This document shows positions 1-7,121 of a stretch of 39,083 nt of DNA, one piece after another. The notes below the pieces were generated by a model. It saw nothing but the letters and a program-made list of their open reading frames with translations, was not told the DNA's origin and searched no databases. The stretch is from assembly GCF_000235885.1 (NCBI RefSeq), contig NZ_JH379408.1, positions 1 through 39,083 of the forward strand. The letters run 5' to 3'. Every line of letters begins with the position of its first letter. Within the stretch, counting starts at the first letter, position 1. The stretch is from Leyella stercorea DSM 18206. GTDB taxonomy: Bacteria; Bacteroidota; Bacteroidia; Bacteroidales; Bacteroidaceae. A program made the position numbers and the translations under genes.

Positions 1-100
1 ACGAACTAAGGGACGGGGGAGCCTAATACCCCACCTGCCTGACGTTGGTGGGAAGGGTGTCCGAACAAGCAGCAAGCTGGGACACGGTAGATTGTCCGAA
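1..100. other. Candidate origin of transfer (oriT) upstream of the relaxase
   Basis: The stretch just before the relaxase holds two inverted repeats. CCCACC (30-35) pairs with GGTGGG (47-52), and GTGTCC (57-62) pairs with GGACAC (80-85). MobV/Pre relaxases usually act at an oriT immediately upstream of their own gene, so these hairpins are the best oriT candidate here. The window begins inside the region, so part of it may be missing. I cannot identify the nick site. The assignment is inference from position plus symmetry. Confidence 0.4.
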
Positions 101-116
101 ACAATATGAAAAACGT

Positions 117-1574
117 ATGGCAAATCAAAAACAGGTACTCGACGTGCAGGTGTCGAAAGGGATTACCACCGCCCAAAGTAATGAACATCTGCGTGACCGT
201 AGTGAAAAGGCAGAGAAGTACGCTATGAGTAAGGGAAATTATGATCCTACGCGTAAACGGCTGAACTTCGAGATTGCGCCCGGAGGTAAAATACATCCCA
301 TCGACACAAGCCGTAGCATTCCCAAACGGATGGCGGACATATTAAGTCACCGTGGAATCAAAGATCCTAATGAGGGGCTGCTCGAACCAAAATACCGCAC
401 GGTGGTAAATATCATCTTCGGCGGTTCACGGCAGCGAATGCAGGAACTTGCTTTCGGTACGCAACAGGTGGACTTTGAAAAAGGTGCGGACAATACCCGC
501 ATCGAACGGAAGCGTGACATTGAACGCTGGGCCAAGGATGTTTATTCATTCGTTTGTGGCAGATATGGTGAGCAGAACATCGCTGCATTCATTGTACATC
601 TGGATGAATTGAACCCGCATATCCACTGTACGCTTCTGCCAATCAAGGATAGTCGCTTTGCGTACAAGGAAATCTTCGCCGGTAAGGATAAGTTTGAATA
701 TAGTGCAAGAATGAAACAACTTCATACGGACTTTTTCGCAGAAGTCAATACAAAGTGGGGAATGTCAAGAGGAACAAGCATATCCGAAACGGGTGCACGG
801 CACAGAACGACTGAGGAATACCGCCGAATGTTGTCTGAAGAGTGTACAACAATCGAGGATAATATCAAACTCCATCAACAGGTATTGGGTGAACTTCAAT
901 CAGACATCCGGTTGGCAGAACGCAGAGTCAAAGGGCTTACGACAATGGTTAGCAATCTTGAAAAGCAGAAAACTGAAAAAGAAACCTTGTTATCGGCAGC
1001 CGAGTACAATTTAAAAGAAAACAAAGGCAATGCGGCAGAATTGGCAATCCAAATACAAATGTTGGAAAAAGAGCTGCAAGGAATCATCAGGCAACTGGCA
1101 GACAAGCAGGAAAAGTTGCAGACGGCTGACCGGCAACTCATCGAACTGAAAAAGGATATGGGAGCCATTGAAGAACGTACCGAAGAACTCAAAGAGGAGG
1201 CCTATCAATATTCCCGTGATGTACACTCCAAAGTGGATAGCTTGTTTAAAGACGTCCTACTGGAGAGTGTAATCAGCGAGTATCGTAACGCATCGGCACA
1301 AATGAATGTTTCAGAACGGCAGCTCTTTGACGGTTCACTGGTACAGTCTATCGCCGAGCGGGGTACGGAAATCATGCACTGTGCGACAATGCTATTTCTC
1401 GGAATGGTAGATGATGCCACTACATTTGCCGAATCACATGGTGGTGGAGGCGGAGGGAGTGACCTCAAATGGGGACGCGACGAGGACGAGGACAATCGAG
1501 CATGGGCACTTCGCTGTATGAGGATGGCGAGCCGCATGATGCGCTCGACTATCGGCAAGAAATCTAAACGGTAA
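117..1574 (+). CDS. MobV/Pre-family relaxase (mobilization protein)
   Basis: Relaxase that nicks DNA at oriT and pilots the strand during conjugative mobilization. With the ATG at 117 it has 485 residues. The diagnostic MobV motif HxDExxPHxH is at residues 161-170 (HLDELNPHIH), preceded by the conserved N-terminal KRLNFEI segment (about 48-54). Residues from about 245 to 375 are charged and heptad-like, consistent with a coiled coil. Near the C-terminus there is a run of six glycines followed by an acidic stretch, as seen in other Bacteroides mobilization proteins. The reading frame extends upstream to a TTG at 45, but that overlaps the oriT-like repeats and the ATG gives the normal family N-terminus. 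The OmpA-like gene follows closely and is probably cotranscribed. Confidence 0.93.
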   Translation: MANQKQVLDVQVSKGITTAQSNEHLRDRSEKAEKYAMSKGNYDPTRKRLNFEIAPGGKIHPIDTSRSIPKRMADILSHRGIKDPNEGLLEPKYRTVVNIIFGGSRQRMQELAFGTQQVDFEKGADNTRIERKRDIERWAKDVYSFVCGRYGEQNIAAFIVHLDELNPHIHCTLLPIKDSRFAYKEIFAGKDKFEYSARMKQLHTDFFAEVNTKWGMSRGTSISETGARHRTTEEYRRMLSEECTTIEDNIKLHQQVLGELQSDIRLAERRVKGLTTMVSNLEKQKTEKETLLSAAEYNLKENKGNAAELAIQIQMLEKELQGIIRQLADKQEKLQTADRQLIELKKDMGAIEERTEELKEEAYQYSRDVHSKVDSLFKDVLLESVISEYRNASAQMNVSERQLFDGSLVQSIAERGTEIMHCATMLFLGMVDDATTFAESHGGGGGGSDLKWGRDEDEDNRAWALRCMRMASRMMRSTIGKKSKR

Positions 1575-1627
1575 ATGGCATACGCCTTACACCAGATTAA
1601 AAGTATAACTAATGAAATCATTGGAAT

Positions 1628-3070
1628 ATGACGAAACAAATTATTTTCATCTTCGCTTTGCTCTGCACGTTGCAGGCACAAGCAAGTGTACAACCCGTAC
1701 AGAAGGACACTGTACGACACACTATTCATTATGAAGTAGCGGAATTGCTTCAACCGATGCAGCCCGTCTATCTCAACGGGGTGCTACTTCCGGCATCTCG
1801 AACCGGCAACTGGTTTGTTAGCATATCCGGAGGTGCGACAGTTTTTCTTGGTACACCTCTCGGTTGTGAAGACCTTTTTGGACGAGTGAAACCTTCGTAC
1901 AGCCTCGCCGTCGGCAAATGGTTTACTCCTTTGGTCGGCGCAAGGGTAAATTATAGTGGCTTGCAGTTTAAGGATGCACAATTATCTACGCAGGACTACC
2001 ATTATATCCATGCAGATCTCCTGTGGAATCTCCTTGGACGCAGATATGCCCGACAGGAACAGGTACGTTGGAGGCTTGCACCCTTTATGGGTGTCGGTCT
2101 GCTACATAACGCCACCAACGGGAACAATCCCTTTGCGCTTTCTTACGGCATACTAACACAATACCGTATTTCCAAACGGGTTAGTGCTATGCTGGAACTC
2201 TCTAACACAACTACATTCCAGGATTTCGACGGATATGGCTATCCAAACCGTCTGGGCGATCACATGCTTTCGCTGACTGCCGGATTCACCTTTCATCTCG
2301 GTAAGGTCGGCTGGAAGCGCGCGGTGGATACGGCACCATACATCCATCGGAACGAACTGCTTGTCGATTATGGCAACTTCCTTTCGGAGGAGAACAGGCG
2401 TTATGTGGGACGTCACAATCAAGATAAGCGAACACTCGTGGAATTAAAGAAAATTCTGGAAATCGAAGGACTACTCGATACATATAGCCATATCTTTGAC
2501 AACGACGATATAACCGGATGCAGATATCCTATAAATAATTATAGCGGTTTGAACTCGCTTCGTGCAAGATTGAAGCATAGCTATTGGGACGGGTCGTCAC
2601 CTCTTGACACGACTATTCTTCAGACAGAGAATGGAAAGCCATCATATAATTACACGGCTTCCCGAAATGTGCAGTCCGCCCATCAGGACACCCTCGCTAT
2701 GGATTCCACGGTTCTTTCATACGCTGATGGAGAGTGCATCGGTACACCCATCTATTTCTTTTTTGCTCTCAATACGACACATCTGACGGATACCTCACAG
2801 AGGCTTAATCTTGACGAACTGGCTCGTGTAGCTAAGAAATACAGTTTATCCGTGAGGGTAACTGGTGCTGCTGACAGTTCTACAGGAACATCAAGTATCA
2901 ATGATTCTTTGAGTATATCGAGAGCAGGTTTTATTACCGCAGAACTGGAACAACGTGGAATACCAGCCAAGCGGATTATCAGAGTTAGCAAAGGTGGAAT
3001 TGCCGACTATACGCCCGTGGAAGCCAACAGACATACGAAAGTGGAGTTGTTTTTTCCAAAAGCGAAATAG
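1628..3070 (+). CDS. OmpA-like outer membrane protein
   Basis: A 480-residue protein with an N-terminal signal peptide (hydrophobic core about residues 5-15, cleavage near residue 19). Residues about 60-225 alternate aromatic and polar residues like a small outer-membrane beta-barrel. The C-terminal 110 residues look like an OmpA peptidoglycan-binding domain, with a strand reading VRVTGAAD followed by the LSxSRAxxIxxEL and RIIRVSKGG segments typical of that fold. The DUF-like middle part (about 230-340) is not recognised. It starts 53 bp after the relaxase stop, so the two are likely one operon, ending at the hairpin terminator at 3112. Its role in transfer, for example envelope anchoring, is inferred from context. 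Confidence 0.85.
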   Translation: MTKQIIFIFALLCTLQAQASVQPVQKDTVRHTIHYEVAELLQPMQPVYLNGVLLPASRTGNWFVSISGGATVFLGTPLGCEDLFGRVKPSYSLAVGKWFTPLVGARVNYSGLQFKDAQLSTQDYHYIHADLLWNLLGRRYARQEQVRWRLAPFMGVGLLHNATNGNNPFALSYGILTQYRISKRVSAMLELSNTTTFQDFDGYGYPNRLGDHMLSLTAGFTFHLGKVGWKRAVDTAPYIHRNELLVDYGNFLSEENRRYVGRHNQDKRTLVELKKILEIEGLLDTYSHIFDNDDITGCRYPINNYSGLNSLRARLKHSYWDGSSPLDTTILQTENGKPSYNYTASRNVQSAHQDTLAMDSTVLSYADGECIGTPIYFFFALNTTHLTDTSQRLNLDELARVAKKYSLSVRVTGAADSSTGTSSINDSLSISRAGFITAELEQRGIPAKRIIRVSKGGIADYTPVEANRHTKVELFFPKAK

Positions 3071-3111
3071 AAATTTCGCATAATTGATGTTTAACTTTGT
3101 CATAATCAATG

Positions 3112-3144
3112 AAGCCTCTCCGCTGTGAAGCGAAGAGGCTTTTT
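3112..3144. terminator. Intrinsic terminator between the OmpA-like and histone genes
   Basis: AAGCCTCT (3112-3119) pairs with AGAGGCTT (3134-3141) and is followed by a T run. It ends the rightward relaxase-ompA unit. The leftward histone gene ends at 3200, so the hairpin may serve both directions. Confidence 0.8.
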
Positions 3145-3199
3145 CGATATGGTACACGTGAAGTTCGCCATTTTCCTACTGTCAGAACCAGAATGAAAA

Positions 3200-3373
3200 T
3201 TATTTCGATGCTTCAAGTGACTCTTTTCTGAACTGTTTGAGAAGTTTTTCAAGTTCAAGTGATACTTTGCGGGCACGAGTTCCGGCAGCTTTGTTGCCTT
3301 TCTCCATCTGGAGGTTGGCATCTTTTGAGAATTGATCGAACAATTCACAGATTTGTGTAAATGTTTTTTTCAT
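3200..3373 (-). CDS. Histone H1-like protein (Hc1 family), 57 residues
   Basis: Reading leftward from the ATG at 3373 gives a 57-residue basic, helical protein that starts MKKTFTQICELFDQFSKDAN and contains GNKAAGTRARKVSLELEKLL before a Lys-rich end. This is the pattern of the small Bacteroidota histone H1-like proteins (Hc1-like), which are thought to bind DNA. On a mobile element it could act as a nucleoid-associated or silencing protein, but that is inference. A good -7 box (TATCTTTG) lies 33 bp upstream of the start at 3406-3413. It converges on the OmpA-like gene across the terminator at 3112. A longer ORF in another frame over the same bases (3106-3348) has no recognisable features and is taken as a shadow. 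Confidence 0.82.
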   Translation of the reverse strand: MKKTFTQICELFDQFSKDANLQMEKGNKAAGTRARKVSLELEKLLKQFRKESLEASK

Positions 3374-3405
3374 TGTTATGTTCTTAATATTATATAATAC
3401 GCTGG

Positions 3406-3413
3406 CAAAGATA
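3406..3413 (-). promoter_or_regulatory. Bacteroidota -7 box for the histone-like gene
   Basis: Read leftward this is TATCTTTG, an exact match to the TAnnTTTG consensus of the Bacteroidota primary sigma factor. A -33 element is not clear. Confidence 0.65.
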
Positions 3414-3481
3414 GCAAAAATATTTTTTTAGGACTTATATTAGCTCTGTTATATATTTCGCCTATAATATGATACCCCTTT

Positions 3482-3842
3482 TTATGTTTTTCCATTCTGA
3501 GTATTCCCTTATCGCACCATCGGCAAATCTGGCCGAAGAGATTTTATATGCAAAGGTACAGTGTCCGGACGATTGTCAAGCACCGCTATGCTAACGGTTC
3601 CTGGATATTTTACGGCAGCCTTCCTCAAATCAAAGATTGACTTTCAGTCCCCTTCTCATTGCAAGGTATAAAAGGACAAGCCTGCTTCTGCTCTTACATT
3701 CGAAGGTTGGGTATTCCGTTCCATTCCATTTACTGTTTACTTGTCTTATCGCCCTTATTCCACTGTTAATCCTGCATAAAAATCAATCCCCGGCAAGAAG
3801 CCGAAAGAGCTTCAAGCAAAGGGAAATAATAAATCAAAGAAT
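3482..3842 (+). promoter_or_regulatory. Repeated leader element, copy A
   Basis: Non-coding leader directly ahead of the gene at 3843. It shares long stretches with copy B (5018-5284): a CAAAGGTA block (3551-3558), a segment around 3720-3745 containing CCATTTACTGTTTACTTG, and a 3' end with the small hairpin GAAGC/GCTTC and a purine-rich AAAGGGAAA ahead of the start codon. Copy A carries roughly 60 bp more than copy B in the middle. Read leftward, CAAAGGTA is TACCTTTG, a perfect -7 box pointing away from the gene. The function is unknown. Confidence 0.6.
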
Positions 3843-4313
3843 ATGGGAAAATACGATTTTATCAAGTTGGGTAATCTTCTTTATTGGCATGACCCAGATA
3901 GTGGTCTGTCTAATGGGGTTTACCAAGTGGCTTCTATTCCGGAAAACATTGAAGAGGATAGCGTTATTTTGATTGCATCTGATACTTCGGAAGCGGAGGT
4001 TTTTCCTTCTGAATTATCACCGATACATACCGGTAGAAGTCATAAAGAAGACTTTTTGCGTTGGAAAACAGAACGTGAAGCTGAAGGTATTGAGTTTTAC
4101 GACCACCTTTCCAAGGTGATGGATACGGAAAACGACTTGAGTGTGGGAGATATGGTGGCGTTTACAAACGATTATGGAGTGATATTTGGACCTTGTGAGG
4201 TCTTAGCTTTTGGGAATCTCTGTAATAGTGGCAGATGTGTATATATTGACAGTGATTCTTATTGGTTTCCTAACCGTCCCGACCAACTCACCATCATGAG
4301 AGGTGCGGAATGA
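3843..4313 (+). CDS. Hypothetical cargo protein, 156 residues
   Basis: An acidic, soluble protein without signal peptide or membrane segment, and I do not recognise its family. Repeated hydrophobic-turn patterns (residues about 8-50 and 100-150) suggest a small beta-rich fold: segments such as GDMVAFTNDYGVIFGPCEVLAF resemble an SH3-like barrel, but this is only an impression. It is the single gene of a cassette with leader A ahead and a hairpin terminator (4322-4350) behind. The ATG at 3843 follows the AAAGGGAAA purine block by about 15 bases. A different-frame ORF beginning at 3637 runs through the leader and is rejected. Confidence 0.7.
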   Translation: MGKYDFIKLGNLLYWHDPDSGLSNGVYQVASIPENIEEDSVILIASDTSEAEVFPSELSPIHTGRSHKEDFLRWKTEREAEGIEFYDHLSKVMDTENDLSVGDMVAFTNDYGVIFGPCEVLAFGNLCNSGRCVYIDSDSYWFPNRPDQLTIMRGAE

Positions 4314-4321
4314 CAATAACA

Positions 4322-4350
4322 TATCCACCTGTAGCCAAAGCGGGTGGATA
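4322..4350 (+). terminator. Hairpin terminator of cassette A
   Basis: TATCCACC (4322-4329) pairs with GGTGGATA (4343-4350). The same hairpin type, with a GGGTGG right arm, ends cassette B at 5794-5816. The roughly 70 bases after both hairpins are also similar to each other, including TTATAG, CATG and CCGAAC blocks, so the repeat unit includes the terminator. Confidence 0.6.
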
Positions 4351-4488
4351 GCATTTCCTTGTATTGTATATTCAGCCCGATTACTCTTATAGCCATGCTC
4401 CACCGAACTCCCACAACCGGTCCTATTCCTTTTTTACTCGTCGTACTCCGTTTCTAAACAGTATAACACATTTATTGGCCTGACATTC

Positions 4489-4845
4489 TTGAAATTCACA
4501 ACGGAAACGGCTTGGTTTCCGTGTGATGAAACACTTGAACTGGTATGTGAGAAATTCCCAACACTATGTTATTTCTATCAATCGGAAGAGTCGGGTCTGG
4601 CGGAGTACTGGACAAATGACCAAGAGAGTAAATACTTTCCCGAAAAGTACATTGCAGACCTATGTACTCCAGACGACAAATGGTACAAGGAATATTTTGT
4701 CAACCAGACAGAAGTATTCAAGTGGTTTGAGGTGATAAGCGGTCAGTCTGTCGAATCAATAACAGAAATTCTTGCTATTGCCGAACAACGGAAAGATGAA
4801 AACGACAATTCTTTCTGTAACATCTATGAATATGCCGCAGGCTAA
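4489..4845 (+). pseudogene. 5'-truncated gene resembling a YubB/Api92-like (DUF1281-type) protein
   Basis: The frame encodes about 118 residues with no ATG at its head; the first usable codon is a TTG at 4489 and the frame is open back to 4393 through non-coding cassette sequence. The opening FTTETAW followed by a FPTL segment and an EESG turn matches the C-terminal ferredoxin-like part of plasmid proteins of the YubB/Api92 (DUF1281) type, where this region normally lies about 100 residues in. The upstream DNA is the post-terminator segment of a cassette, alignable with 5829-5953 until about 4486, where gene sequence abruptly begins. A deletion that removed leader and N-terminus fits best. 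It is probably not expressed as a functional protein. The family call is moderate. Confidence 0.5.
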
Positions 4846-5017
4846 GACTAATCCGATGCAGAAAACGAAATGACGGTATGCTGACAGCGTGCAGCGAACT
4901 ATCATTATCCGATAAGCTTCTCTGATTTCATGCAGATTGGAGACTTTGTCGCCTTCAGTCCTTTTATACAGTCTCAGAGTGCTTCTCCAGTCTTTTATAG
5001 ATATTCTTTATATCGCA

Positions 5018-5284
5018 CATCGGCAGTTCTTATCTGAGAGATTTTGTATGCAAAGATACAGCTTTAGAATGGTCGTCAAGTAACGCTGCGCTAACAGTTC
5101 CCGGATACTTGTGGCAGCCTTCCGCATATCGAAGATTTGGGTATTCCACTTCATTCCATTCACTGTTTACTTGCCTTATCCATCCTTTCCTTGCTGTCAA
5201 TTTCGCATAAAAATCATTCCTGACAAGAAGCCGAAAGAGCTTCAAGTAAAGGGAATAAAGTTTAATCATTTAAATTTCAAAATT
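5018..5284 (+). promoter_or_regulatory. Repeated leader element, copy B
   Basis: Close relative of copy A: CAAAGATA block at 5051-5058 (leftward -7 box TATCTTTG), the CCATTCACTGTTTACTTG segment near 5154, and the GAAGC/GCTTC hairpin followed by AAAGGGAA before the ATG at 5285. On the reverse strand copies A and B can both be translated to a peptide containing KYPGTVS. The 170 bases before it (4846-5017) hold nothing I can identify. Confidence 0.6.
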
Positions 5285-5770
5285 ATGCACAGCCGAATTT
5301 TTCAGATTTCTAAAATGTGGATAGAAAAAGAAAACTATCTGAATGAAGACACTCTCCATCAAGGAGATGGCAGTTTCTATGACTATTGTGCGGAGATAGA
5401 TGACGAAGAACGTAAGGAGGATATTCGTTATTTGGTCAATACTGCTCTACCAAAAGATATGTTCGAACTTGTAGGTGATGACACCATACGCTACATTGGT
5501 GGTGTGGAACAATGGAAAGAGAACTTTGTGACTAACATCCGTAAGAAAGCTGAAGCTATTACGACGGAAAATATGTTGGAGTTTGTAGGCCCTGTTTATC
5601 AACTTGAAAAGGCATTGGAAAATCCATTGGATATTGCGTATCATTTCTATTTGGACGGAGAGGGATACCAGTCATTTGCCGAAAAATCTTTTGCATTTAT
5701 GGAGTTTGTCTGTACGCTTGAACCGGGAACGATACTCTATATCGGAGGAGTCATCGACTATCACTTCTGA
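5285..5770 (+). CDS. Hypothetical cargo protein, 161 residues
   Basis: Acidic soluble protein with no recognised domain, signal peptide or membrane segment. Residues about 15-95 are predicted helical and charged; the C-terminus ends in a hydrophobic GTILYIGGVIDYHF-like strand. The open frame runs back to 5111 through leader B, but the ATG at 5285 follows the AAAGGGAA block and sits at the same relative place as the start codons after the other leaders, so it is preferred. It is a single-gene cassette closed by a strong hairpin at 5794-5816. Confidence 0.7.
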   Translation: MHSRIFQISKMWIEKENYLNEDTLHQGDGSFYDYCAEIDDEERKEDIRYLVNTALPKDMFELVGDDTIRYIGGVEQWKENFVTNIRKKAEAITTENMLEFVGPVYQLEKALENPLDIAYHFYLDGEGYQSFAEKSFAFMEFVCTLEPGTILYIGGVIDYHF

Positions 5771-5791
5771 TACTCCATATAATTTTTTTAA

Positions 5792-5818
5792 AGCCACCCG
5801 CAACTCAAGCGGGTGGTT
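5792..5818 (+). terminator. Hairpin terminator of cassette B
   Basis: CCACCCGC (5794-5801) pairs perfectly with GCGGGTGG (5809-5816) around a seven-base loop, 23 bp after the stop of the 161-residue gene. It is related to the hairpin at 4322. Confidence 0.7.
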
Positions 5819-5949
5819 ATCATCTTCCTATATAACAGTCCGGTTACTTTTATAGACCATGTTCTGCCGAACCTCTGTTACCAATTCACAGCCTCTTTTA
5901 CCGATTCTATATTACCTGTTCTAATTGTATTACATTCTCACAGTCCCGA

Positions 5950-6201
5950 CATGCACCATTGTTTGTTTCGTGCGCAAAGGTACGGTGGCAAACGATGTTC
6001 AAGTACCGCTGTTGCTACCTGAAATGAAATTTGACGTAACCTTCCGCAATCACAGATTCCGGTATTCATAAAATTTCATTCCGGTTACTTGCTCATAGTT
6101 CTTGCATCCACCGTTGAAAATGCACATGAAACAACCTCTTGGGTAAAGTCGGAAGGCTTCAAGAAGAGGGAAATAAAAAACAACTTAAAAAAATAAATGC
6201 A
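5950..6201 (+). promoter_or_regulatory. Repeated leader element, copy C (diverged)
   Basis: It keeps the CAAAGGTA block (5975-5982), a TTCATTCCGGTTACTTG segment similar to A and B, and a 3' end with a GAAGGCTTC palindrome followed by AGAGGGAAA before the ATG at 6202. It is more diverged than A and B. The open frame through it (from 6139) has no good start and is taken as leader. Confidence 0.5.
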
Positions 6202-6396
6202 ATGAGAACTAAAACACTCTACAGATGCGATGCACAGAAAATAGACATCAGTCGTTTCCCTAACTTTCACATAACAGGAAGTATAACCGGAATGAAGAAA
6301 CTCTATTATGGCAAGAATGCTCTATTGGTACGTTGCGGAAGCTGGATTTACAACGTGTCAAGTGAACCCGAAGTTTATTATAATATAGCACATTAG
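6202..6396 (+). CDS. Hypothetical protein, 64 residues
   Basis: Small basic protein starting MRTKTLYRCDAQKIDISRFP, not recognised. Two Tyr-Tyr-rich strand-like segments and a central GSITGMKKLYYGKNALLV suggest a compact beta structure. It heads a three-gene set (6202, 6401, 6696) with gaps of 4 and 10 bp that is likely transcribed together behind leader C and ends at the terminator at 7091. The start at 6202 is chosen because it follows the leader purine block; the frame is open upstream to 6139. Confidence 0.6.
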   Translation: MRTKTLYRCDAQKIDISRFPNFHITGSITGMKKLYYGKNALLVRCGSWIYNVSSEPEVYYNIAH

Positions 6397-6400
6397 TAGT

Positions 6401-6685
6401 ATGAAAAAAGGTTATAAAAAAGATTTTCAGAGTTGGAAAGGTATAGTAACTCTAAAATTACTTTGCTGCAATATAGCAGCAGGTCGTTTTGATTGGAAGA
6501 AATATTGTACGCCACAGCCTTATTGTGGTCAGGAGATTTGCGTTATACCGCTACATTGTTCTTATGGACAGATAGGCTACACTGTGTATTTCCCTTATTC
6601 TGATATGCCGGAAGTGGAATACGATTGGGAAATGAACAAATTAACTATTGACAAAGAGAATTGGGAGAATTATTTACAGAATTAA
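6401..6685 (+). CDS. Hypothetical protein, 94 residues
   Basis: Not recognised. It has five cysteines or Cys-like positions spread through residues 22-53 (LLCCNIAAG, KYCTPQPYCGQEICVIPLHCS), which could be a metal site or disulfides, then a YTVYFPYSD strand and an acidic helical tail. It begins 4 bp after the preceding stop and is probably cotranslated with its neighbours in the leader C unit. Confidence 0.6.
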   Translation: MKKGYKKDFQSWKGIVTLKLLCCNIAAGRFDWKKYCTPQPYCGQEICVIPLHCSYGQIGYTVYFPYSDMPEVEYDWEMNKLTIDKENWENYLQN

Positions 6686-6695
6686 TATTAAAAAT

Positions 6696-7067
6696 ATGGC
6701 ACAGAATTTTTATACCAAATGGCAGAACGCAATCCTTGCAGATGCAGGAGTCTATGTTTCAAAAAAATACCGCAGTTTCCAAACGGCCTTAGTACGTGAG
6801 ATTTCCAAGTACGCAACAGCCGTTGGCGCAAAAGTAACATTCAACTTAAAGGGGCATTATAATACCTCTTGTTTCATAGAACGTAACGGTAAATTCGTTT
6901 ACATCAGTCACTCTTCCGGTTTGTCCCGAATGGGTAGCGGTGTAAAAATAGAACTCGATTCTTTCTTAATCCGGACAGCCCAACACGCGAAAGATTACAG
7001 AGGGGGACATAATCAGTATTGCGATATAACAAATTTACAGTCTATGATAGATAATTTGTTAGAGTAA
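6696..7067 (+). CDS. Hypothetical protein, 123 residues
   Basis: Basic soluble protein, beginning MAQNFYTKWQNAILADAGVY. Residues about 55-85 (KGHYNTSCFIERNGKFVYIS) look like a beta-hairpin pair, and the C-terminal 35 residues form a helix. No known domain is apparent. The frame is open back to 6648, overlapping the previous gene, but the ATG at 6696 gives a clean start after the previous stop. It is the last gene before the terminator at 7091, where it converges on the ArdC gene. Confidence 0.65.
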   Translation: MAQNFYTKWQNAILADAGVYVSKKYRSFQTALVREISKYATAVGAKVTFNLKGHYNTSCFIERNGKFVYISHSSGLSRMGSGVKIELDSFLIRTAQHAKDYRGGHNQYCDITNLQSMIDNLLE

Positions 7068-7090
7068 TAAAATAAATTCAAGAAAAGGTA

Positions 7091-7116
7091 CGGAGCAAAC
7101 AGCTCCGCATCTTTTT
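7091..7116. terminator. Terminator between converging transcription units
   Basis: CGGAGC (7091-7096) pairs with GCTCCG (7102-7107) around AAACA, followed by CATCTTTTT. It lies between the rightward cargo genes and the end of the 16-kb leftward operon, and probably works mainly for the rightward side. Confidence 0.7.
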
Positions 7117-7121
7117 CCGTT

